Both the position numbers and the translations under genes were made by a program. The notes beneath the pieces are model-generated. The model saw only the letters and a list, made by a program, of their open reading frames with translations, ran no database searches and had not been told where the DNA came from. A DNA stretch of 64,000 nucleotides. It comes from Pseudomonadales bacterium. GTDB taxonomy: Bacteria; Pseudomonadota; Gammaproteobacteria; Pseudomonadales; Azotimanducaceae. Below, in pieces: positions 7,851 to 16,154 of the stretch (position 1 is its first letter; the number at the start of each line of letters is the position of its first letter). The DNA lies in NCBI GenBank assembly GCA_022825925.1, contig JAJDVW010000163.1, positions 1 to 64,000 of the forward strand, read 5' to 3'.

Positions 7851-8362
7851 GCCTCCATCAGGACCTGCTCGACCAGGCACGCCAACTCGCCACCCGGGAG
7901 CGCACGCGACCGAAACAGTCCAGCCTCCGCCGCGGCGTCTCCGCTTCGTACTACGCCCTGTTTCACCTGCTCCTCGACACCGCCACACGACGCCTCGTCG
8001 CCGGCAACGACCGCCAGGCCCTCCGTCATATCCTCCGTCGGGCCTTCACCCACGCCTCGATGAAGAAAGCCGCCGTCGGGTTCACCAGCGGTGCCGGCGG
8101 CGTTGCCGAGATCCTGCGGCCCGGCCTCAACGACCTCGAACTCCAACCCGAACTCATGCGCGTCGCCGCCTCCTTCCGACATCTCCAGGATCGTCGCCAC
8201 GAGGCGGACTACGACCTCTCCCGGACCTTCACGCGCCTCGAAGCACTCAACCTCTACTACCGCGCTCTACGCGCCTTCGACGACTGGCGTGCCGTTGCCG
8301 GCACGCCACAGGCCGACACCTTCGTTGTCGGCCTCCTGACCATCAACTTGCTGCGCTCCTGA
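7847..8362 (+). CDS. HEPN-domain protein (UPF0332-like)
   Basis: The 171-residue all-helical protein has a first helix pair with RRGVSASYYALFHLLLDTAT (residues 28-47), typical of HEPN folds. Near the C terminus, SFRHLQDRRHEADYDL contains R111-x6-H118, which fits the Rx4-6H ribonuclease motif, plus the RHxADYD signature of UPF0332-type HEPN proteins. Many such proteins are RNases that act as toxins with a small partner gene. Here the partner would be the overlapping upstream gene. The GTG start shares four bases with its stop. Activity and target are inferred. Confidence 0.7.
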   Translation: MSLHQDLLDQARQLATRERTRPKQSSLRRGVSASYYALFHLLLDTATRRLVAGNDRQALRHILRRAFTHASMKKAAVGFTSGAGGVAEILRPGLNDLELQPELMRVAASFRHLQDRRHEADYDLSRTFTRLEALNLYYRALRAFDDWRAVAGTPQADTFVVGLLTINLLRS

Positions 8363-8557
8363 CCCCTCGAGACCCATCCCTAATCGCGGCGCCACAACCC
8401 GCCAGACGACGCCTCGTCGCCGGCGGCCAAAGCTGCCCCACCCTGCATGGTTCGTCACCGCAGCCGGCGGCATCACACGCGCCAGATCGACCCGCTGACC
8501 GTCGCTCGCCGCTACGACAGTGGTGCGGGCCTCGCGCTGCTGGCCGCGTCAACGCTT

Positions 8558-9427
8558 TCAGCCCTCCGGAAAGGCCCGCAGGTGAGCGTCGAGCAGCGGC
8601 GGGAACGCCTCGGGCGCCTCGTCGGTGACGAAGTGTCCCACGCCCGGGACGGGGACGAACTCGTAGGGGCCGTCCACGAAGCCGCCCGTGCCCTCTGCCG
8701 CGGCGCGCCCGACCGTCTGGTCCGCGTCCCCCCAGACATACAGCGTCGGCACCGTGACGGCGGGAATGTCGGGCGCCCGCAGCCCGGAGCGTCCGGCAGC
8801 CCGATACCAGTGCACCGCGGCATCCAGCGCGTCGCGCCCGCCAAGCGTGGCGAGGTAGGCTTCGGCGTCGCACCGGGGGACGCCCGAACGCGCATAGATC
8901 GACCGCAGCCGCGCAGCGTCGTCCGCGAGCAGTTCGTCGGTCGCCTCCGGGCGCAGGAAGGCGCGATGATGGCCGGAGCGGCCCGACTGTTCCGGGTCGC
9001 TGTGCATGGCCGCGGCGAACGCCGCCGGATGCGGCCGCGAGATCACCGCCAACGTGCACACCCGGTCCGGATGCATGGCCGCGGTCACCCACGCGAGTTG
9101 TCCGCCCCAGTCGTGGCCGACCAGGTGAAAACGCTCGCGCCCGAACGCATCCGCGATGGACAGGACGTCGGCCACGAGCAGTTCGACGCGGTATGCGTCG
9201 ATGTCCGCGGGGCGGGCGCCTGGCGAATAACCCCGCTGATCCGGCGCGCAGGCCCGAAACCCCGCACCCGCGAGCGAACGCATCTCGGCCCGCCAGGCGT
9301 GCCGTGTCTGCGGGAAGCCATGCAGGAGCAGCACGAGGTCGCCGTCGGGCGGCCCCGAGACATCCGCTGTGAACGCCCACTCGCCGGCCGCCACGGACCG
9401 GGTCTCAACGCTTTCCTTCTCGCCCAT
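8558..9427 (-). CDS. Alpha/beta hydrolase, epoxide hydrolase / dehalogenase type
   Basis: The ATG at 9427 has a GGAGG seven bases upstream. The 289-residue protein has the oxyanion segment HGFPQTRHAW (36-45) and a nucleophile elbow GHDWGG with Asp106 in place of Ser. A later acid lies in WGDADQTVG (Asp236), and the catalytic His in VGHFVTDE (His265). An Asp nucleophile in this fold is typical of epoxide hydrolases and haloacid or haloalkane dehalogenases, so hydrolysis of an epoxide or a carbon-halogen bond is more likely than ester hydrolysis. It is the last gene after the ABC transporter and may be co-transcribed. The substrate is unknown. Confidence 0.8.
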   Translation of the reverse strand: MGEKESVETRSVAAGEWAFTADVSGPPDGDLVLLLHGFPQTRHAWRAEMRSLAGAGFRACAPDQRGYSPGARPADIDAYRVELLVADVLSIADAFGRERFHLVGHDWGGQLAWVTAAMHPDRVCTLAVISRPHPAAFAAAMHSDPEQSGRSGHHRAFLRPEATDELLADDAARLRSIYARSGVPRCDAEAYLATLGGRDALDAAVHWYRAAGRSGLRAPDIPAVTVPTLYVWGDADQTVGRAAAEGTGGFVDGPYEFVPVPGVGHFVTDEAPEAFPPLLDAHLRAFPEG

Positions 9428-9441
9428 CTGCGATACCTCCG

Positions 9442-10146
9442 TCAGTCGATCGCGTCCCGCTGCGCCCAGAGGGTGCAGAGCGCGTGCGCCGATGCAACCG
9501 CGTGCAGGTGCAGAACCGGAAGCGCCAGGAGGCATGCCGCCTCCACCAGGCGCGCCAGCCAGCCTCCGTACGCGCCCGCGGCGCTCGCAAGCACGACGAC
9601 GGCGATGACCAGGCCGGTGGCCGCAAAGCCGCGCCGGCGCAGGCGTCCCGACGCCGCCATCCGCTGCATGCGCCAGGAAAAAAAGAGCCGGTCCCAGCGG
9701 TTGCCGGACGCCGTGGCGATGCGGACGCCGTGACGCGGCCAGGCGTTCAGCACGTCGCCAACGTACCATGGCCACCAGAACCACGCGCCCACGACGAGCC
9801 CGGCGGCGCCGACGAACAGCGTCTGCTTGAGCAGCGCCGTCGTCACCTGCAGCGAGAACGCCGCCACCGCGATGCCGAAGGCCACCGCGGCGAAGGCGAG
9901 CAGCCACCCCGCCACGAACCCCGCGAAACCGAGCGCCTCGAAGAGCCAACGCACCTTCGACACCGGCGCACCCACACCGAGCCCCGCGGCGGCGGCGCGG
10001 ACCTGGAGCGGCAGCACCAGCGCGAGCAGTGGGAACCGAAAGGTCGGGTCTCCTGCGAGCACCAGAACGCCCGCGGAAGCAATCGCCGGCAGCAGCAGTG
10101 GCCGCAGAGCGCGGCCCCAGTCCCAGGTACCGGGTCCGACCGCCAC
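9442..10146 (-). CDS. Integral membrane protein, unknown function
   Basis: The 234-residue protein starts at GTG 10146 and has about five or six hydrophobic segments, for instance LLLPAIASAGVLVLAG, GWLLAFAAVAFGIAVAAF, TLFVGAAGLVVGAWFWW and GFAATGLVIAVVVLASA. No catalytic motif or named family was recognised. It sits 20 bases after the ATP-binding gene at 10167 and 14 bases before the hydrolase start, so it likely belongs to the same transcript. It resembles small membrane proteins of the Yip1 type only in general outline. Confidence 0.6.
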   Translation of the reverse strand: MAVGPGTWDWGRALRPLLLPAIASAGVLVLAGDPTFRFPLLALVLPLQVRAAAAGLGVGAPVSKVRWLFEALGFAGFVAGWLLAFAAVAFGIAVAAFSLQVTTALLKQTLFVGAAGLVVGAWFWWPWYVGDVLNAWPRHGVRIATASGNRWDRLFFSWRMQRMAASGRLRRRGFAATGLVIAVVVLASAAGAYGGWLARLVEAACLLALPVLHLHAVASAHALCTLWAQRDAID

Positions 10147-10166
10147 CGCGCCGGCCGGGCCGTCCG

Positions 10167-10985
10167 CTAGAGGCCCAGGCTGCGCCGGTCGAGCGGCCGC
10201 AGCGGCACGTCCGGGTCCGGCGAGGGAATGGCCGAGAGCAGCAGCCGCGTGTAGTTCTCGCGCGGGTTGGCGAACAGGTCGTCCACCGCGCCGCTTTCCA
10301 CCACCCGCCCCCGGTGCATCACGAGCACCCGGTCGCAGATGTGCTGCACGACCGACAGGTCGTGTGCGACGAACAGGTACGTCAGGCCCAGGTCGCGCTG
10401 CAGGTCCTCCAGCAGGTTGATGATCTGCGCCTGCACGGAGACGTCGAGCGCCGAGACGGACTCGTCGCAGACCACCAGGTTCGGGCGCAGGATCAGCGCC
10501 CGGGCGATGCCGATGCGCTGCCGCTGTCCGCCGGAGAAGGCATGCGGGTACCGGGTCAGGGAGTCGTGCTCGAGCTGCACGTGATCGAGCATCTCGAGCA
10601 CGGTCAGGAGCCGCTCGTCGCGGTTGCCGACGCGGTGGATGACGAGCGGCTCCTCGAGGATCTCCCGCACCGTCATCCGCGGGTTCAGCGATGCGAACGG
10701 GTCCTGGAAGATCATCTGCATCTCGCGTCGCAACGGGATCAATTCCCTGGGCGAGAGGTCCTGCAGCTCGACCCAGCCCTCCGTGCTGCGGAAGCGCACG
10801 ACGCCGGCGTCCGGATCGATCGCCCGCAGGACGCAGCGCGCCAGCGTTGTCTTGCCGGAGCCAGACTCGCCGACGATCCCGAGGGTCTCCGAGCGTCGCA
10901 CGTCGAACGAGACGTCCTCGACCGCGGGCACTCCGTCGAAGAACTTCGAGAGGCCGGCGACGTCAAGCAGCGTGTCGTCGTGCAT
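10167..10985 (-). CDS. Oligopeptide-type ABC transporter, ATP-binding subunit (OppF/DppF-like)
   Basis: The 272-residue ATPase has a Walker A GESGSGKTT, a Q-loop in MIFQDPFASLNP, the ABC signature SGGQRQR and a Walker B LVVCDESVSALD with an H-switch in FVAHDLSVV. The FQDPFASLNPR segment and the C-terminal tail are typical of the OppF/DppF side of these two-ATPase transporters. The start used is ATG 10985; a TTG at 10997 would overlap the preceding stop as TTGA and is equally in frame. The partner ATPase lies just upstream. Together they power uptake through the two permeases. Confidence 0.9.
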   Translation of the reverse strand: MHDDTLLDVAGLSKFFDGVPAVEDVSFDVRRSETLGIVGESGSGKTTLARCVLRAIDPDAGVVRFRSTEGWVELQDLSPRELIPLRREMQMIFQDPFASLNPRMTVREILEEPLVIHRVGNRDERLLTVLEMLDHVQLEHDSLTRYPHAFSGGQRQRIGIARALILRPNLVVCDESVSALDVSVQAQIINLLEDLQRDLGLTYLFVAHDLSVVQHICDRVLVMHRGRVVESGAVDDLFANPRENYTRLLLSAIPSPDPDVPLRPLDRRSLGL

Positions 10986-10993
10986 CGGACGCC

Positions 10994-11929
10994 TCAACCG
11001 TCAGCCGGCAAGCTCACCCGCCGCCCGTCCGCCAGTCGGCGCAGCGGGTGGGGCGTCTCGATGTCCGCATCGCGCACCACGCTCGCGATCGTCGCCAGCG
11101 GTTGCCCCTTCGGGGCGAGCCCCGGGATGGCGGCCAGGAGACCGCGCGTGTAGGGGTGCACGGGGTCCTTGAGCACCTGGCGCACGGTCCCGATCTCGAG
11201 CACCCGGCCTTGGTACATGACCACCACCTGGTCCGCTATCTGGGCCACGACCCCGAGGTCGTGCGTGATGAAGACGACCGAGTTGCCGAGGTCGCGCTGC
11301 AGATCCTTGATGAGCGTCAGGATCTCCGCCTGGATGGTGACGTCGAGGGCCGTGGTCGGCTCGTCGCAGATGAGCACTTCCGGATGGCACACCAACGCCA
11401 TCGCGATGACCACGCGCTGGCGCATGCCGCCCGAGAACTCGAACGGGTACATGTGCATGCGGCGCTCGATGTCGTCGAGGCCGACCCGTTCGAGCATCTC
11501 GGCCGACTCCCGCCAGGCCTGGCGGCGGCTGACGTCGCGGTGGCAGAGGATCGCCTCCGCGACCTGGTTGCCGACGGTGTACACCGGAGACAGCGCCGTC
11601 ATGGGCTCCTGGAACACCATGCTGATCAGTCCGCCATGCAGCTCGAGGAGCCTCGGATCCCTCCTCCCCAACGAGACGATCTCGAAGGGCGGCGCGCCTT
11701 GCGGGACGAAGTCGATGGTTCCCCCGACGATGCGGCCCGGCGGCTGGATCAAGCGCATGATGCAGTTCGCGGTGACGGACTTCCCGGAGCCCGACTCGCC
11801 GACGATGGCGGTCACCTGGCCGCGCGGCACGTCGAAGCCCACGTCCACCAACGCGCGGGTGAGCCCCGTGTCGGTCTTGAACTCGACCGCCAGGTCCCGG
11901 ATCGAGAGGACCGCGTCCGTTTTGCTCAT
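10994..11929 (-). CDS. Oligopeptide-type ABC transporter, ATP-binding subunit (OppD/DppD-like)
   Basis: The 311-residue protein shows Walker A GESGSGKS, Q-loop VFQEPMTALSPVYTVGNQ, signature SGGMRQR and Walker B VLICDEPTTALD followed by the ITHDLGVVAQ switch. FQEPMTxLxP and SGGMRQR are the OppD/DppD forms. A C-terminal HPYTRGLLAAIPGL motif belongs to the family's substrate-import class. Its ATG overlaps the permease stop as ATGA. It has no Cys-rich iron-sulphur tail near the end, unlike some DppD proteins. It pairs with the ATPase encoded at 10167. Confidence 0.9.
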   Translation of the reverse strand: MSKTDAVLSIRDLAVEFKTDTGLTRALVDVGFDVPRGQVTAIVGESGSGKSVTANCIMRLIQPPGRIVGGTIDFVPQGAPPFEIVSLGRRDPRLLELHGGLISMVFQEPMTALSPVYTVGNQVAEAILCHRDVSRRQAWRESAEMLERVGLDDIERRMHMYPFEFSGGMRQRVVIAMALVCHPEVLICDEPTTALDVTIQAEILTLIKDLQRDLGNSVVFITHDLGVVAQIADQVVVMYQGRVLEIGTVRQVLKDPVHPYTRGLLAAIPGLAPKGQPLATIASVVRDADIETPHPLRRLADGRRVSLPADG

Positions 11930-13098
11930 GCCCCTTTCATCCCTCCCGTGCTGTAGGGATCCGCCGCGTCGCGCAGGCCGTCGCCGAGCAGGTTGAAGGC
12001 CATCACGGTCAGCACCACGAAGAGGCCGGGGAACATCTGCCACGGCGTCAGCTCGATGACGAGGGGATTCTGCGCCTGGAACATGAGCACGCCCCAGCTC
12101 ACCACCGGCGGGCGGAGCCCGATGCCGAGGAACGACAGCGCGGTCTCCCCCAGGATCATGGCCGGCACCGCCAGCGTCGCCGTGGCGATGATGTGGCTCG
12201 AGAAGCTCGGCAGCATGTGCTTCCTGATGACGCGGGGCGTGTCGGCGCCGATCAGCCGCGCCGCCATCACGAACTCCTCCTCCCGGAGCGCCAGGAACCG
12301 CCCCCGCACCTGTCGCGCGAGCGCCGTCCAGCCGAAGAGCGACAGGATGATCGTGATGCCGAAGTAGACGAGCAGCGGCGACCAGTGCACCGGCAGCGCC
12401 GCGGAGAGCGCCATCCAGAGCGGCAGGGACGGCAGGCACTGCAGCACCTCGATGGCCTTGTTGACAACGCGGTCCGCGAGCCCTCCGAGGTAGCCCGCGA
12501 CCCCGCCCAGCAGGATGCCGAGGACGATCGTCAGCACGACGCCGACGATGCCGATGGACAGCGAGATCCTGCCGCCGTAGAGCACCCGGGAGAACATGTC
12601 GCGCCCCAGCGGATCGGTGCCGAAGAGGTGGATGTAGGCGCCGGCGTCCGTGGTGAAGAGATGGCGGTCCATCCGGAACAGGTTCCACATCTCGTAGGGT
12701 TCGCCGCGGGCGAAGAAGCGAATGGGGAACGGCCGGCCGGTGTCCTCCGTGTACTCGCGCATCCAGGTGTCCGGGTTCACCTCCATGCGGTAGGCATAGA
12801 CGAACGGCCGCGCGTGGAACCGTCCGTCGGCGTCGAAGAAGTGCACCCGCATCGGGGGCGCGTTGACCGCGTCGTCGTTGCGGGTCGTCGTGCCGTAGGG
12901 TGCGACGAACTCGCAGAACGCCGCGAGCACGTAGAGCACGACAAGGAACGCCCCGCTCGCGAGCGCGAGCCGGTGGCGGCGGAAACGCAGCCACATGAGC
13001 CGCCGCGGCGAGATCGCGGCGCCCGCCTGGCGTTCCTCGACGCCGGCCAGGGGGTTGGCCCCGCTCGGCTGCAGCGCACTGGCTCCCGGGTCACTCAA
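11926..13098 (-). CDS. Oligopeptide-type ABC transporter permease (OppC/DppC-like), with long periplasmic insert
   Basis: The 390-residue permease begins with a cytoplasmic tail, a first membrane helix (about 47-67) and then an extra region up to about residue 165. That region holds YGTTTRNDDAVNAPPMRVHF and RPFPIRFFARGEPYEMWNLF. The usual FGTDPLGRDMFSRVLYGGR entry to the five-helix permease core follows. Standard DppC proteins are about 300 residues, so the insert adds about 85, as in some known subfamilies. The start is a TTG at 13098 overlapping the upstream stop by eight bases. It forms the channel with the DppB-like protein. Confidence 0.88.
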   Translation of the reverse strand: MSDPGASALQPSGANPLAGVEERQAGAAISPRRLMWLRFRRHRLALASGAFLVVLYVLAAFCEFVAPYGTTTRNDDAVNAPPMRVHFFDADGRFHARPFVYAYRMEVNPDTWMREYTEDTGRPFPIRFFARGEPYEMWNLFRMDRHLFTTDAGAYIHLFGTDPLGRDMFSRVLYGGRISLSIGIVGVVLTIVLGILLGGVAGYLGGLADRVVNKAIEVLQCLPSLPLWMALSAALPVHWSPLLVYFGITIILSLFGWTALARQVRGRFLALREEEFVMAARLIGADTPRVIRKHMLPSFSSHIIATATLAVPAMILGETALSFLGIGLRPPVVSWGVLMFQAQNPLVIELTPWQMFPGLFVVLTVMAFNLLGDGLRDAADPYSTGGMKGA

Positions 13099-14074
13099 AG
13101 CGAATCCTCGGGTCCACCCACGCCAGCAGCAAGTCCGAGAGCAGGATGCCCACCACCGTCAGGATCGCGAGCCACATGAGGAGGCTCCCCGCCAGGAACA
13201 TGTCCTGGTTCAGCAGCGACTGCAGCAGCAGGGGACCGATCGTCGGCAGCCCCATGACGAGCGACACCAGCGCCTCGCCGGAGACGAGCCCCGGCAGCAT
13301 GAGCCCGATGTTGCTGATGAACGGGTTGATGGCGATGCGGACCGGGTACTTCAGCACGAGCTTCGCCGGCCGCACGCCCTTGGCCCGCGCCGTGACGACG
13401 TAGGGCTTGTTCAGTTCGTCCAGCAGGTTGGCCCGCAGGATGCGCATGGTGAACGCGGCGGAGCCCATCCCCACGATGATCATCGGCAGCCAGAGGTGGG
13501 CCAGCAGGTCGCCGACCCGGCCCCAGCTCCACGGGGCGTCCTCGTACTCCGGGGAGAAGAGCCCTCCGGTGCTGACGCCGAACCACTCGAAGCCGAGGTG
13601 CATGAAGATGAGCGCGAGGAGGAACGGTGGCGTCGCGAGTCCCACCAGGGCGACGCTCGTCATGATGTAGTCGCCGACGGAGTACTGGCGGACCGCCGAG
13701 TAGATGCCGATGGGCAGCGCCACGATCCAGGTGAAGAAGAGCGCCGAGACCGTGATCGAGAGCGTGTAGCCGAGCCGCTCCCAGACCAGCTCGTTCACCG
13801 GCCGGGAGAAGAGGTAGGAGTACCCCATGTCGCCGGTGAGGAAGTTCCCGGCCCAGTAGAAGTACTGCAGGACCAGGGGCTTGTCGAGGTTGTACTGGGC
13901 GCGCAGGTTCTGGACGTACTCCTCGGTGACGTCGACCCCCTGGGCCTGCAGGCGGTCCAGCGTCGAGGAGACGATGTCGCCTTCCGGCAGCTGGATCACG
14001 GTGAAGATGATGACGGAGATGACGGCGAGCGTCGGGACCATCCCGAGGACGCGGGAGACGAGGTAGGAGCGCAC
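13091..14074 (-). CDS. Oligopeptide-type ABC transporter permease (OppB/DppB-like)
   Basis: The 327-residue protein starts at GTG 14074, three bases after the binding-protein stop. It has six predicted membrane helices, the first being VLGMVPTLAVISVIIFTVIQ, and the permease core ARAKGVRPAKLVLKYPVRIA that contains the EAA-type loop contacting the ATPase. It ends DPRIRFE, the usual C terminus of the family. It overlaps the next permease by eight bases. Together they make the inner-membrane pore for the substrate delivered by the periplasmic binding protein. Confidence 0.9.
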   Translation of the reverse strand: MRSYLVSRVLGMVPTLAVISVIIFTVIQLPEGDIVSSTLDRLQAQGVDVTEEYVQNLRAQYNLDKPLVLQYFYWAGNFLTGDMGYSYLFSRPVNELVWERLGYTLSITVSALFFTWIVALPIGIYSAVRQYSVGDYIMTSVALVGLATPPFLLALIFMHLGFEWFGVSTGGLFSPEYEDAPWSWGRVGDLLAHLWLPMIIVGMGSAAFTMRILRANLLDELNKPYVVTARAKGVRPAKLVLKYPVRIAINPFISNIGLMLPGLVSGEALVSLVMGLPTIGPLLLQSLLNQDMFLAGSLLMWLAILTVVGILLSDLLLAWVDPRIRFE

Positions 14075-14077
14075 GGC

Positions 14078-16105
14078 CTAGTCCTCGTTCGATTCGTCGA
14101 AGTACCACGTCGCGGGGTGATAGGACAGCGTCCAGCGGTTGTCCCAGCCCCAGATGCCCGTGGGCGTGACGTTCTTGAGGCGCTTCGACACCACCACCGG
14201 GTGTGGTGCCTGACCGACCGTGCCGATGGTCCAGAGGTTCTCCGCCGCGGCCTCGAGGAGGGCCTTCGCGGCCTCGGTACGGTCCGCCTCGGTCGTGGCC
14301 ATGCGCAGCGCGTCGCCCCAGCCCTGCAGTTGCCGCACGTTGTCCGGCGGGCGTTCTCCGAGTCGTCCGTCCGTCTGGTAGTACCGCGCCCAGTGGTTCC
14401 ACATCGCGATGTCCCACCCGGTGCGGTGTGGGTAGAACCAGTCCGGGACGAGCGGAAAGAGGATGTCGGTGACCTTGTCGGCGTGCCACAGGGTCATCTG
14501 CATCTTGTTGGCCTGGGCGCGCTCGGATTGCAGGCGGCGCTCCACGGACTTGAGCCTGAGGTCGATGCCGACCTCGCGCCAGTAGTCCCGCACGAGCTCC
14601 ATGGTGATGCTCTTCGGCGTCTCGAAGTCGAGGAACTCGAAGGTGATCGTGAGCTTCGAGCCGTCGGGGTACTCCCGGAGGCCGTCACCGTCGACGTCCG
14701 CAAGCCCGAGTTCGTCCAACAGTTGCCGCGCGTATTCCGGGTCGTAGCGCGCGTGGGCCTCGGCGAAGCGCTGCTCGTACCAACGGCTCGACGGGTGCGC
14801 GGTGACCTGGCTCGGGACGCCCCGGCCGAAGTAGATCATCTCGTTCATCTGCTCCCGGTCGATGGCGTGCGACAGCGCGCGGATGAACCGGCGCTCGCCC
14901 CTGCCCCACAGGAGTTCCCGGTACTTCGGATCGTCGAAGTTGTAGTTCGGCTGGATGCTCACGTCGCTGATGTGCAGCCGGCGCCAGACGTGCACCTGGT
15001 TGACGCCCTTCACTTCGCCGAGCTTGAGCAGCGGGATGTCCTGCGTCTTGAGCGCGAAGGCGGCGAAGTCGAGCTGCCCGGTCGCCGCCTGGAAGGCGAT
15101 CATCTGCGAGTTCTCGAGCAGGATGATCGCGTCCACCTCGTCGATGTACGGCAGTTGCTGGCCGGCCGGGTCGATCTTGAAGTAATAGGGGTTGCGCTCG
15201 AGGCGCATCTTCGTCGGCGTGCGCTCCACCACCTTGTACGCCCGCGCGGTCGGTACCTTGCCGGCATCCTCGTTGCCCCAGTCCCGCAGCGCCCCGTACA
15301 TGGCCATCCAGGACACGAACCCTTCTTCCCGCACCAGCGCGTCGAGCTCCTCCTTGTCCCGGAACGCCGGGTGGTACTGCTTGAAGAAGTGCATCGGGTC
15401 CAGCATGTGACTGCCGTACTGGGCGAAGAAGTTGGCGAACATCGGGTTCGGCTCGGGGAAGACGTACTGGAACGTCAGGTCGTCGAGCTTCACGAACTCG
15501 CAGCCCCGCACCAGCCGATAGGTGACCGGCGAGAAGTCCGGGTCCAGGAAGACGTGGTTGAGCCGGAACATGAAGTCGTCGGCGGTCAGGGGGTGCCCGT
15601 CCGACCACCTGAGCCCGGCGCGGAGCTTCACGGTGGTGACGCGGCCGTCCTCCGAGAGGCTCCAGGACTCCGCCAGGTTCGGCAGCACGTTGCGCATGTC
15701 CGCCGAGAGCGTCAGGGCATGCTCCCAATTGAAGAACTGCCAACTGTCCCAGAGCGTGATGCGCGCCTTGCCGCCGTACTTGCCGATGCTGTCGTAGGGC
15801 TGGATGACGACGGGGTCGTCCGGCAGGCGCTCCTCCACGGGCGGCAGGCCTCGGTCATCCAGGAACGGGCTCTGCGAGAAAGAGGCGAGGCCGATTTCGC
15901 TGGCGGTCTTCGGCGGCTCGTACCACGCGTCGGGGAACTCCCGTTCCGGCGGCTGGCCGGTGGCGGACGCGGCGAACAGCGCGGCCGCGGCCGCGACGAC
16001 GGCCGGGCCCTGGCGGGACTTTCCGAACGCAGGGACTTTCAGGCGTGTTCCCTCCGGGAAGGAGCGGCGACCATGATGGCGACTGCGCGGCGAGCGCGTC
16101 AACAT
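14078..16105 (-). CDS. ABC transporter periplasmic substrate-binding protein, family 5 (large form)
   Basis: The 675-residue protein is the solute receptor of the operon. After a basic N terminus, GPAVVAAAAALFAASATG is a signal-peptide core. The region LRWSDGHPLTADDFMFRLNH is the SBP_bac_5 signature; LVRDYWREVGIDLRLKSVER belongs to the second lobe. At 675 residues it is longer than the usual 500-550, as in a subgroup often tied to DppC proteins with an insert. The substrate is likely a peptide or a small organic compound but cannot be read from sequence. The ATG at 16105 is poorly supported by a ribosome-binding site; the N-terminal 20 residues are uncertain. Confidence 0.88.
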   Translation of the reverse strand: MLTRSPRSRHHGRRSFPEGTRLKVPAFGKSRQGPAVVAAAAALFAASATGQPPEREFPDAWYEPPKTASEIGLASFSQSPFLDDRGLPPVEERLPDDPVVIQPYDSIGKYGGKARITLWDSWQFFNWEHALTLSADMRNVLPNLAESWSLSEDGRVTTVKLRAGLRWSDGHPLTADDFMFRLNHVFLDPDFSPVTYRLVRGCEFVKLDDLTFQYVFPEPNPMFANFFAQYGSHMLDPMHFFKQYHPAFRDKEELDALVREEGFVSWMAMYGALRDWGNEDAGKVPTARAYKVVERTPTKMRLERNPYYFKIDPAGQQLPYIDEVDAIILLENSQMIAFQAATGQLDFAAFALKTQDIPLLKLGEVKGVNQVHVWRRLHISDVSIQPNYNFDDPKYRELLWGRGERRFIRALSHAIDREQMNEMIYFGRGVPSQVTAHPSSRWYEQRFAEAHARYDPEYARQLLDELGLADVDGDGLREYPDGSKLTITFEFLDFETPKSITMELVRDYWREVGIDLRLKSVERRLQSERAQANKMQMTLWHADKVTDILFPLVPDWFYPHRTGWDIAMWNHWARYYQTDGRLGERPPDNVRQLQGWGDALRMATTEADRTEAAKALLEAAAENLWTIGTVGQAPHPVVVSKRLKNVTPTGIWGWDNRWTLSYHPATWYFDESNED

Positions 16106-16113
16106 CGGCCCCC

Positions 16114-16119
16114 TACAAT
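16114..16119 (+). promoter_or_regulatory. Putative -10 element of the crotonase gene
   Basis: TACAAT lies 36 bases before the ATG at 16155, in the short divergent gap between the binding-protein gene and the crotonase gene. No clear -35 is visible. Confidence 0.3.
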
Positions 16120-16154
16120 CGGTTCATCGCCCGCCCGCAACCGGAGACGCCCAC

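Noticed and set aside
9676-9684. A run of A residues that could be a minus-strand terminator T-run
   Set aside because: It lies inside the membrane-protein gene and has no hairpin before it.
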